A program made the translations under genes and the position numbers. The notes beneath the pieces were generated by a model that saw nothing but the letters and a program-made list of their open reading frames with translations, was not told the DNA's origin and ran no database searches. A stretch of DNA of 6,035 nt, taken from assembly GCA_017963875.1 (NCBI GenBank), contig JAGCTA010000522.1, positions 1 to 6,035 of the forward strand. Direction: 5' to 3'. Shown in pieces: positions 1 to 5,301 of the stretch. Within the stretch, counting starts at the first letter, position 1. The number at the start of each line of letters is the position of its first letter. The DNA is from Victivallales bacterium (GTDB lineage: Bacteria; Verrucomicrobiota; Lentisphaeria; Oligosphaerales; Oligosphaeraceae).

Positions 1-701
1 CGTGTCTGAATACAATCCGCATATTCTGAGCACTGGTAATACAGCCAAATCTGAAGCATGGCTTCATAAAAGGTCTCTGGCCTGCCTGTACGCAGATGAC
101 GGAGCGCATCCAATGTTTCTGGCTGGCAGCCTTTCCGTTCTCCCCACAAGATAAAGCGATCCAGAAGGCTTAGAATCGCGCGATACTCACGGCATATTGA
201 TTGGAAAAAATCTGCCTCTTCGTCAGACATGGTTCCGCCATGACGCGCGGCAAAATTGCGCCCAGCCTCCTCTGCGCGCTGGAGAAGCCCAGGAAATCCC
301 AAACCCAGAATCGCGTCATAGTCAGGGACGCTGTGTACATAGTCCATGCTGAAATAACCTTCAGCCAGTGTACTGTATCTATTCTTGATTGGAATGTTCT
401 CACTGCATTTTTCCTTCTCGACTGCAACCTTTCGCGGATATGACAAGGCTGACTCCAGAGGTTTTCTTCCCCAGATGCCCAAATCCACAAACAAATCATC
501 CGATGACACGGCCACACGCATATTGTCCAGAAGAAAAGCGAAGCCTTCTGCCTTTTGCATCATTGGCGACAGCGCGCTCTGCTCCTTCAGATACTGCGGA
601 AGCCGTGCTTCAAGTTCCTCGGCTGATAATCCGCTTTCAGGTATGCCAACATCCTGAAAACGCTTCTCAAGGAGTATTTTGTCAAATGTCAAATTCAGCA
701 T
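1..701 (-). CDS. Pyruvate-formate-lyase-family / glycyl radical enzyme, N-terminal part (cut by window edge)
   Basis: The minus-strand frame starting at ATG 701-699 stays open for 233 codons plus two bases and leaves the window at position 1, so only the N-terminal part is visible. The start is supported by AAGGA (713-709) seven bases upstream; an upstream ATG near 733 hits a stop after six codons. Residues 119-142 (MDYVHSVPDYDAILGLGFPGLLQR, given here as its core HSVPDYDAILGLGFPGLL) match the H-x-x-PDY-x-x-L-x-x-G-x-x-GL pattern of glycyl radical enzymes. Residues 207-220 (GRPETFYEAMLQIW) match the conserved P-x-T-FYEA-x-Q-x-W segment of the PFL domain. The catalytic cysteine and the C-terminal glycyl radical loop lie outside the window, so activity and substrate (formate lyase, diol dehydratase, C-N or C-C lyase) cannot be assigned. 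The protein would be cytoplasmic and oxygen-sensitive, and would need a radical-SAM activase not seen here. It is divergent from the oxidoreductase at 1139, and the two may share regulation. Confidence 0.75.
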   Translation of the reverse strand, partial: MLNLTFDKILLEKRFQDVGIPESGLSAEELEARLPQYLKEQSALSPMMQKAEGFAFLLDNMRVAVSSDDLFVDLGIWGRKPLESALSYPRKVAVEKEKCSENIPIKNRYSTLAEGYFSMDYVHSVPDYDAILGLGFPGLLQRAEEAGRNFAARHGGTMSDEEADFFQSICREYRAILSLLDRFILWGERKGCQPETLDALRHLRTGRPETFYEAMLQIWLYYQCSEYADCIQT

Positions 702-755
702 CCACAATTCCTTCAACCAGTACCCTGAACCATGCCGCAAACATCTAAGGCTCTA

Positions 756-915
756 CTCCCACGAGGGTAGGTTATTGCAACAAAGACATGGCGGCAGTGC
801 AAAGACCCCGAAGGGGTCAAATATCAGTAACCCCAGGTTGAGCGAAGCGAAACCTGGGGGAAAGCCGACATCAAAGGATTCCGACCTCGTCGAGGTCGAA
901 CCTACCCTCTTGGAG
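756..915. repeat. MITE/REP-like palindromic element, about 160 bp
   Basis: The element is bounded by inverted ends: GAGGGTAGGTT (763-773) is the exact reverse complement of AACCTACCCTC (899-909). The pairing extends outward through CTCC (756-759) with GGAG (912-915) after a short internal mismatch. Inside are three near-contiguous palindromes: GACCCC-GAA-GGGGTC (804-818); a perfect 9-bp stem CCCCAGGTT / AACCTGGGG (831-839 with 851-859) around an 11-base loop; and CGACCTCG-T-CGAGGTCG (882-898). The element codes for nothing convincing and is more GC-rich than the flanking AT-rich DNA, which fits an inserted non-autonomous element. From memory, the layout of a short C/G palindrome, an A/T-rich linker and a longer palindrome resembles interspersed repeats of PVC and Bacteroidetes genomes; I could not check this. 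No target-site duplication is obvious. It lies 55 bp upstream of the minus-strand gene's start, so it could be transcribed as structured leader RNA. Confidence 0.7.
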
Positions 916-931
916 AAGTGAACGATTCAAA

Positions 932-960
932 AATATAGTTCATAATCCCCAAAAAGGCAG
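932..960 (-). promoter_or_regulatory. Weak promoter candidate for the glycyl-radical-type gene
   Basis: Reading the minus strand, TATATT (937-932) is a good -10 hexamer, with CTGCCT (960-955) as a poor -35 hexamer 17 bases upstream. It abuts the inverted repeat at 961-1004, a natural place for an operator. If it is used, the transcript would begin near 925 and carry the palindromic element in a leader of roughly 220 bases. The weak -35 makes this a tentative call; an activator or a promoter inside the repeat element are alternatives. Confidence 0.3.
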
Positions 961-1004
961 TTAACGTTGCAATTTTTGTTTATTTTAGTTTTTTGCAACG
1001 TTAA
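961..1004. promoter_or_regulatory. Perfect 12-bp inverted repeat, probable paired operator
   Basis: TTAACGTTGCAA (961-972) and TTGCAACGTTAA (993-1004) are exact reverse complements separated by 20 bases of AT-rich DNA. Each half has its own AACGTT centre (963-968 and 997-1002), 34 bp apart. CG-centred near-palindromes of this kind are typical of LacI-family operators, which is family knowledge applied here by resemblance. No run of T follows on either strand, so this is not a rho-independent terminator. It sits between the two divergent genes, next to the candidate minus-strand promoter and about 42 bp upstream of the oxidoreductase -35 box. No regulator gene is in the window. Confidence 0.55.
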
Positions 1005-1045
1005 ATGCATTCAAAACAGTTGATTGGTGATGAAGAATCTTGTGT

Positions 1046-1074
1046 TTGAAACATTATTGACCTGAGGATATATT
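1046..1074 (+). promoter_or_regulatory. Sigma70-type promoter of the oxidoreductase gene
   Basis: TTGAAA (1046-1051) is followed after exactly 17 bases by TATATT (1069-1074). Each hexamer differs from the sigma70 consensus at one position. The predicted transcript starts near 1081, giving a leader of roughly 58 bases before the ATG at 1139. This also argues against the upstream in-frame TTG at 1082 as the start codon. Confidence 0.6.
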
Positions 1075-1138
1075 TCATATATTGCCTTCCAGAACCGAAG
1101 GTCATCGTTGGATTAAACATAATACAGGAGATTTCGTC

Positions 1139-2254
1139 ATGATCAGGATTGGGGTAATTGGTTGCGGTGGACGTGCAAAGAGCGTAGTCAACAGGTTGGT
1201 GGCAACAGGTGGCGACAATGTGAAAATCGTCGCTGTGGCAGACCCCAGCGACGAGGCGATTGCCTCCATTCCGCAGGAGTGGGGAACGTATGAACGCTGC
1301 TCAGACGGCGAGGCGCTTTCCATGCGAGACGATGTCGATGTCGTCATGATTTTCACGCCCAACGCATTCCACAAGCAATATATCGTCGCCGCCATGCGGA
1401 ATGGGAAAAAAGTGTTTTCCGAAAAGCCCTTGGCAACGACGATTGATGATTGCCGTGAAATCATGAAGACGCAGGAAGAGACTGGCTGCAAACTCATGAC
1501 GGGGCTGGTTCTTCGCTATTCGCCCCTCTACAGGAAAATCAAGGAACTGCTTTCTTCGGGACGTTTCGGTGAAATCATCAGCATATCCGCTTCTGAAAAC
1601 CGCGAGGCATCAGGCGGCGGAAACTCCATGTCATCAACGGCAGGCTGGCGCCGTTTCACTGAAATCGGCGGGCCGTATATCCTTGAAAAATGCAGCCATG
1701 ACATCGACCTCTTCAACTGGTTTGTCGGCGAAGCGCCGTCTCGTGTCTGCGGCTTTGGCGGTCTGGACTACTTTGTCCCGAAGAATCAAGGGCTTTGGGA
1801 CGAATTTGGGCATGACACCTTTGCCGCGCACGTCCCTCTTGAGAAGCGCATCAATCCGTTCACATCAGATAAGAACATCCATGACAACCACGCTTGCGTC
1901 TTCGAATACCCCAGCGGAGCGAAGGTGCTCTTCCAACTGACGCTCGCCAGCGCTATCCCCGAACGACGAATGTACATCGTGTGCACACGCGGAACTATCA
2001 TCGCCGAACAATTCGACGGCACGCTTACATATAAGTGCTACGACGATTCCATCAAGACCACGCTAAAGTTCATGGGCGGTGCCCATGGAGGGGGCGATGC
2101 GATCATGGCACGTGAACTGCTTGACGCACTATGCAACGGCGGCGATACCTCGAACATCTCAGGTGCCAAGAACTGTTTCGACTGCGCCATGGCGGCCATC
2201 GCTGCCGACGAGGCAATGAGACTCAACAAATACATCGACGTACCAAAGGGATAA
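1139..2254 (+). CDS. GFO/IDH/MocA-family NAD(P)-dependent oxidoreductase
   Basis: This is a 371-residue cytoplasmic protein of normal family length. The ATG at 1139 is chosen because AGGAG (1126-1130) lies eight bases upstream and the next residues, MIRIGVIGCGGRAKS, form the first beta strand and dinucleotide-binding glycine loop (G5-x-G-x-x-G11 region). Asp35 at the end of the second strand (VAVADPS) suggests NAD rather than NADP. The family signature EKP is at residues 95-97 (SEKPLA), where the lysine is the usual catalytic or cofactor-contacting residue. The C-terminal sheet domain begins near residue 125 and carries the active-site segment KCSHDIDLFNW (184-194) with His187, plus the HGGGD motif at 316-320. 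Family members oxidise or reduce polyols, sugars or their derivatives such as inositol, scyllo-inosose or 3-keto-sugars; the substrate here cannot be read from sequence. The gene is divergent from the glycyl-radical-type gene, which hints at a shared carbohydrate or polyol pathway, but that is inference. Confidence 0.92.
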   Translation: MIRIGVIGCGGRAKSVVNRLVATGGDNVKIVAVADPSDEAIASIPQEWGTYERCSDGEALSMRDDVDVVMIFTPNAFHKQYIVAAMRNGKKVFSEKPLATTIDDCREIMKTQEETGCKLMTGLVLRYSPLYRKIKELLSSGRFGEIISISASENREASGGGNSMSSTAGWRRFTEIGGPYILEKCSHDIDLFNWFVGEAPSRVCGFGGLDYFVPKNQGLWDEFGHDTFAAHVPLEKRINPFTSDKNIHDNHACVFEYPSGAKVLFQLTLASAIPERRMYIVCTRGTIIAEQFDGTLTYKCYDDSIKTTLKFMGGAHGGGDAIMARELLDALCNGGDTSNISGAKNCFDCAMAAIAADEAMRLNKYIDVPKG

Positions 2255-2263
2255 AACGAGATA

Positions 2264-2277
2264 TTGCAACAACGTTT
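2264..2277. promoter_or_regulatory. Operator-like motif related to the 961-1004 repeat
   Basis: TTGCAACAACGTTT combines the TTGCAAC and AACGTT elements of the inverted repeat at 961-1004, here with three extra bases between the TTGC arm and the AACGTT core. It lies immediately upstream of the -35 box of the candidate promoter for the exported-protein gene. It could be a diverged site for the same regulator, but with only one imperfect copy it could equally be chance. Confidence 0.25.
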
Positions 2278-2306
2278 CTGACATACAGGCGATAGTTTCG
2301 TAATAT
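2278..2306 (+). promoter_or_regulatory. Promoter candidate of the exported-protein gene
   Basis: CTGACA (2278-2283) matches the -35 consensus at five of six positions. It is followed after 17 bases by TAATAT (2301-2306), four of six at -10. The expected transcription start near 2313 gives a leader of about 48 bases before ATG 2361. I saw no terminator between the oxidoreductase stop (2254) and this site, so read-through from the upstream gene is also possible. Confidence 0.45.
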
Positions 2307-2360
2307 TGGCGTCAGTTCGCGATATGTCTGCAATTGGCTCACGTAATAGGAGAGATTGCC

Positions 2361-4484
2361 ATGAGACCAAGTCTATTTCTGTCTTTATCTTTATTGGTGA
2401 GCATGCCCTGTGCTGGAGTGGAAGTTAAGGTTATTCGACAATCCAATCGTCTCCATGTCGAAAAAAAACATCGAACGGTTCTTGCAGACAAGGAAATTAT
2501 TCCAAACAAGGAGGCGATGGATTCATTGTACCATCGTTTTGGAAATGAAGACTATGATGCCCTCAAAAAGGACATCTTGCGGACACTTCCCGATATGAAA
2601 TATCCAGGTGCCATTGTGGCATCTGTCCGCATCTTCTATGAAGCACAGGATGTCACTGCCCTCACCGAACTTTTTGATTCATTGGATAATACACAAATTC
2701 CTGACGATGATTCATGGCATCAGATTGGAAGAATACTGGACTCCAATTCCCTGAAAAGAGAATCAAAAGACCTCGTTTCCGAGAGTTATCTTCTCAAATG
2801 TCCAATTAGCAACATAATGTCTCATTGGGATAACTATTTTAGCAATGAATATATCAAGCACCTTGAAGACGGAACCGCATCAGCCCGCCAACGGACGGCC
2901 ATCAGAAAATTGATGGAATCCAGTCCATACGATTATGCAAATCTAGTTCAATATTTTCCTGAGGAGCAACCATCCTACGTAAAGTTGAATGCGGTACTGG
3001 AAAAAAACAAAGACGGCAAAGAACGCCGTCAGGCTATTGAACGCATGAGATGTCTTGTTTCCAAAGTCAATTCAAAGAAACTGACATCTGAACAGATTTT
3101 CGAGTTTAGAAAATTCATACAGTTGTTGAACAAGGAAAAGCCAGAAGAACTAATGGAATTTATTAGTTTCTGCAAATCGTTAAACTGGTTCAAGGAGGCA
3201 ATACCATACCTTGAAAAATGGCAAGATAAGGATTTTTCAGCGTATGAACTTGATTATGCGCAACTTAATTGCAGTGCGATGTTGACTCCTGAAATGGCAA
3301 AGGAAATTATGACGGAATACCGTCGAAATACTCTAATCTCCTTTCTCCTTCAAAGTGGAATGGTGTCCGAGGCACAGAAAATCGCCGAAAAGTTCTATGG
3401 TAAGGAAGTGGACATAAACAGCATCGATCGTATGGATATTCATCTGCTTGGTGCCGTCCAAGGGGGATCAGGACAGCATTTCTTCGAGACAAAACTCAAT
3501 CAAAGGGAAATTCCCAAGAAAGACGGCATTGATTTTTTTCGAGAGAAAGTTCAATACTACATGGGAAGAAAGGAACCTCAGAACATTTTGAAAGTCTATG
3601 AAGAGGCCATAGAGCATGGAAAGAAAACCAATGCATTAGAACTGATTGTCTGGGGAATGAAAGAAAGAGTGGGACATATTTGGGATACACCTCCAGCAGA
3701 CCGCCAGAAAGCACTTGAACTTTCACGGCAGGCATGGGAATTCGCAGCAGAACACATTACGCTTGAAGCCTCTAAACATAATCCAGACCTGGGTATTTTG
3801 CGTAATCAAGTCTCTGATGAGTATATGTTATGGTGTATTGAACATCATCTTGCAGAAGAAATGGACAAGGTTTTTCGCCGTGAGATGAGAGACGGTTTCT
3901 ATTCTTGCGGTGATAGATATGTTATGAATAGGCTCCGAAAGGACAAAACCTTTACCTTGTCTGCCGATGACAGTGCCTTTGAAAACATCAACAATCCATC
4001 GTATCAGAAAAGATACGGCTATCAACAGAAACTCCATATAATCCGTTTGATGGCTGTCCCTTTGAAGACGACCAAAGGCATGGATTTTCAGGCATGCCTG
4101 GAACAGGCGGTTTCCGATTTCAAACAGGCTATGGTTGACCATCCCAACCATTATAGTAGCGGTGCCTGGCTGCAGTTTCTTTCAACGATTCATTTCTTTC
4201 ATAATCAAGATGCTGATATTCGTGAGGCTCTGGTTTCAAAATGCCTTTATGATGAGTTTCACCAGAACTGCGATGAATTCCATCGGAATTTTTTACTTGT
4301 TAAATCAATTTCCGCAAGGAGTTATGATGAAGGCAAACGTTTGTTGGAGTCTGCATGGAAGTGTCATAGTCTTTCCGCACACGAAAGAATTCAGGGGCTT
4401 CGAAACTTGATGAAAACCGCCTCTTCGGCCGATGAACGCCAATGGTGCACTGAACAACTGAAATTATACAGCATCCAGCCTTAA
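2361..4484 (+). CDS. Exported protein of unknown function, predicted helical-repeat (TPR/solenoid-like)
   Basis: This is a 707-residue protein I do not recognise as a member of a named family. The start at ATG 2361 is supported by AGGAG (2348-2352) eight bases upstream and by a complete signal peptide directly after it: a short basic start (MR), a hydrophobic core (LFLSLSLLVSM), then a likely signal peptidase I site after CAG at residue 19. The Cys17 context (SMPC) has proline before the cysteine, so it is a poor lipobox. The mature part is hydrophilic, rich in Lys and Glu, has no further membrane segment, and reads as successive amphipathic helices; pieces such as AQKIAEKFYG and QNILKVYEEAIEHGKK look TPR-like. 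I see no catalytic motif. Helical-repeat proteins of this type usually act as periplasmic or surface scaffolds. It starts 106 bases after the oxidoreductase and looks lower in GC by eye, so it is probably functionally unrelated to it. Reading frame and length are intact. Confidence 0.8.
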   Translation: MRPSLFLSLSLLVSMPCAGVEVKVIRQSNRLHVEKKHRTVLADKEIIPNKEAMDSLYHRFGNEDYDALKKDILRTLPDMKYPGAIVASVRIFYEAQDVTALTELFDSLDNTQIPDDDSWHQIGRILDSNSLKRESKDLVSESYLLKCPISNIMSHWDNYFSNEYIKHLEDGTASARQRTAIRKLMESSPYDYANLVQYFPEEQPSYVKLNAVLEKNKDGKERRQAIERMRCLVSKVNSKKLTSEQIFEFRKFIQLLNKEKPEELMEFISFCKSLNWFKEAIPYLEKWQDKDFSAYELDYAQLNCSAMLTPEMAKEIMTEYRRNTLISFLLQSGMVSEAQKIAEKFYGKEVDINSIDRMDIHLLGAVQGGSGQHFFETKLNQREIPKKDGIDFFREKVQYYMGRKEPQNILKVYEEAIEHGKKTNALELIVWGMKERVGHIWDTPPADRQKALELSRQAWEFAAEHITLEASKHNPDLGILRNQVSDEYMLWCIEHHLAEEMDKVFRREMRDGFYSCGDRYVMNRLRKDKTFTLSADDSAFENINNPSYQKRYGYQQKLHIIRLMAVPLKTTKGMDFQACLEQAVSDFKQAMVDHPNHYSSGAWLQFLSTIHFFHNQDADIREALVSKCLYDEFHQNCDEFHRNFLLVKSISARSYDEGKRLLESAWKCHSLSAHERIQGLRNLMKTASSADERQWCTEQLKLYSIQP

Positions 4485-4505
4485 TTAACTGTATGAAGGT
4501 GTTTC

Positions 4506-4543
4506 ATCTCTTGCAAAAATGCCTTTTTGAGATACATTAATGT
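4506..4543 (+). promoter_or_regulatory. Hairpin and possible tRNA promoter between exported-protein gene and tRNA
   Basis: ATCTC (4506-4510) and AAAAA (4515-4519) pair with TTTTT (4524-4528) and GAGAT (4529-4533), leaving a four-base bulge (TTGC) and a four-base loop. The palindrome ACATTAATGT (4534-4543) follows. The stem is A/T-rich and lacks a following T run, so it would be a weak terminator. The same stretch contains TTGCAA (4511-4516) and TACATT (4533-4538) spaced 16 bases apart, a possible promoter starting the tRNA about 15 bases before its 5' end. Neither reading is strong. Confidence 0.25.
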
Positions 4544-4558
4544 CATTAGTCAAATAAC

Positions 4559-4635
4559 GTCCCCTTAGCTCATTTGGATAGAGCGTCTGCCTCCGGAGCA
4601 GAAGGTGGTGGGTTCGAGCCCCGCAGGGGACGCCA
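4559..4635 (+). tRNA. tRNA-Arg (anticodon CCG), CCA end encoded
   Basis: A full cloverleaf can be drawn. The acceptor stem GTCCCCT (4559-4565) pairs perfectly with AGGGGAC (4625-4631). The D arm is GCTC / GAGC (4568-4571 with 4581-4584) around a loop containing GG. The anticodon stem TCTGC / GCAGA (4586-4590 with 4598-4602) closes a seven-base loop with CCG at 4593-4595, reading the arginine codon CGG. The T arm GTGGG / CCCGC encloses TTCGAGC, with one T-G wobble pair. The discriminator is G4632 and CCA is encoded at 4633-4635. All invariant positions look normal. tRNA-Arg genes are frequent attachment sites for integrative elements, and phage-type genes follow on the 3' side. Confidence 0.96.
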
Positions 4636-4640
4636 ACTTA

Positions 4641-4680
4641 AAAGCCGTAATTCTAACGAGTTACGGCTTTCTTGTTTTCT
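4641..4680 (+). terminator. Rho-independent terminator after tRNA-Arg
   Basis: AAAGCCGTAA (4641-4650) and TTACGGCTTT (4661-4670) form a perfect 10-bp stem with a 10-base loop, followed by a T-rich tail (CTTGTTTTCT, 4671-4680). It lies five bases after the tRNA CCA. On the opposite strand the hairpin is followed only by a short T run, so it may act weakly against the convergent minus-strand genes. Confidence 0.8.
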
Positions 4681-4739
4681 GCGTCTTTTTTCTCTAATTT
4701 TCCACAACTTTAGGTATAAATCGGATGGGCATAATGGCG

Positions 4740-4863
4740 AAAGGTCATGCAAAGGTCATGCAAATTTATGAGCCTAATCCATGCCTGATGGCCAATGGAA
4801 CAAATAGCAATAAACCATCCTGTTGATTTTACTTGACCTTTGCATGACCTTTGCATGACCTTT
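4740..4863. repeat. Perfect 22-bp inverted repeat made of tandem 11-bp units
   Basis: The left arm (4740-4761) is two adjacent copies of AAAGGTCATGC. The right arm (4842-4863) is two adjacent copies of its reverse complement GCATGACCTTT. A third, degenerate copy (ACTTGACCTTT) abuts the right arm at 4831-4841. The 80-bp spacer (4762-4841) has no long internal repeats. A period of 11 bp puts adjacent units on nearly the same face of the helix, as expected for cooperative protein binding. Its position between the tRNA 3' end and an excisionase-type gene favours arm-type recombinase or excisionase sites; an operator or replication-type iteron array is the alternative. The units are contiguous without spacers, so this is not a CRISPR array. 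Confidence 0.75.
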
Positions 4864-4953
4864 TAATATTTAACTTGCTGTAAATCATATTGTTAAGTTG
4901 TTATTTTTATTGAAAACTACATTTTTGTCTATTAATTTTATTAGAATTTTTAA

Positions 4954-5241
4954 TCATAATTTATCCGTTCCGTTATAGGCAAGAATTTCTATTTCGTCAC
5001 AGCGATAACGGACGCGCCGCTTGCTCTGCCTGACGGCCTGAATCTTGCCCGCCATCTCGTATTTCCGCAGCGTTCGCGGAACGCAGCCAAGAATCTGACA
5101 AGCCTCCTTCGTCTTTAGCAGCTCCACTTTTTTCGGTTTGCCGTCAAGAATCCGTGTGATGTTCTTAACTTCGTCTTCGGTGATGTTGGTGTCGGCCTGA
5201 ATCGCAGCCATGATGATTTGTCTAGTTGTAGGTGTTACCAT
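4954..5241 (-). CDS. Helix-turn-helix DNA-binding protein, MerR/excisionase type
   Basis: This is a 95-residue protein with ATG at 5241-5239 and a strong ribosome binding site, GGAGG (5253-5249), seven bases upstream. Residues 41-90 match the small excisionase-family winged helix: first helix LKTKEACQILGC, recognition helix PRTLRKYEMAGKI (55-67), and a basic wing QAVRQSKRRVRYR (68-80) followed by a short terminal helix. The N-terminal 40 residues are polar and predicted helical (TRQIIMAAIQADTNITEDEV), with no recognised domain. Such proteins direct excision of integrated elements or act as small repressors. Being the last gene before the tRNA, next to the 22-bp inverted repeats, is the position expected of an excision or control protein, although excisionases normally lie beside an integrase gene, which is absent here. 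It is 60 bases downstream of the Cys-rich gene and probably in the same transcript. Confidence 0.8.
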   Translation of the reverse strand: MVTPTTRQIIMAAIQADTNITEDEVKNITRILDGKPKKVELLKTKEACQILGCVPRTLRKYEMAGKIQAVRQSKRRVRYRCDEIEILAYNGTDKL

Positions 5242-5301
5242 AATGCTTCCTCCGTGGTTGCTGTCTGTTGTTTTTTTGTCGTTGCAGAAAATGACGTCAA
5301 A

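Larger units (their letters stand above)
702..1138. other. Divergent intergenic region (437 bases) with no gene
   Basis: This stretch separates the divergent glycyl-radical-type gene and the oxidoreductase gene. It is composite: the leader of the minus-strand gene (702-755), a GC-rich palindromic mobile-type repeat (756-915), an AT-rich control segment with a long inverted repeat (961-1004), and the oxidoreductase promoter and leader (1046-1138). Open frames crossing it run through the palindromes, lack ribosome binding sites and show no protein-like composition, so I call no gene here. Confidence 0.8.
4636..4953. other. Gene-free region (318 bases) between tRNA and phage-type genes
   Basis: No open frame with a ribosome binding site or protein-like composition is present. 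The segment holds the terminator just after the tRNA (4641-4680), the tandem/inverted repeats at 4740-4863, and then about 90 bases of very AT-rich DNA up to the stop codon of the HTH gene. No clear terminator for the minus-strand genes is visible in that AT-rich part; the hairpin at 4641-4670 may stop them instead. Confidence 0.75.

Noticed and set aside
170..517. Minus-strand open frame of 115 codons in the first 520 bases
   Set aside because: It is out of frame with the continuous 233-codon minus-strand frame that carries clear PFL-family motifs; its own translation has no family-like features.
679..921. Plus-strand open frame of 80 codons through the palindromic element
   Set aside because: It overlaps the start of the minus-strand gene and runs through hairpin-forming repeat DNA with no ribosome binding site; it is a by-product of the repeat.
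961..1004. Rho-independent terminator reading of the 12-bp inverted repeat
   Set aside because: The loop is 20 bases, the stem is AT-rich and no T run follows on either strand; its place between divergent genes fits an operator better.
1082..1138. Upstream in-frame TTG start giving the oxidoreductase 19 extra residues
   Set aside because: It lies at the predicted transcription start, has no ribosome binding site, and the added residues precede a family-typical N-terminus beginning at the ATG at 1139, which has AGGAG upstream.
2334..2360. Upstream in-frame TTG start for the exported protein
   Set aside because: It would put nine polar residues before the signal peptide and bury the good AGGAG site inside the gene; ATG 2361 fits both signals.
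2361..2420. Lipoprotein signal (Cys17) in the exported protein
   Set aside because: The residue before the cysteine is proline and the -3 position is serine, which does not fit a lipobox; a signal peptidase I site after residue 19 fits better.
4570..4771. Open frames on both strands across the tRNA
   Set aside because: They are created by the tRNA and its terminator sequence and have no ribosome binding site or protein-like composition.
4740..4863. CRISPR array
   Set aside because: The 11-bp units are contiguous or inverted, without unique spacers between regular repeats, and no cas gene is present.
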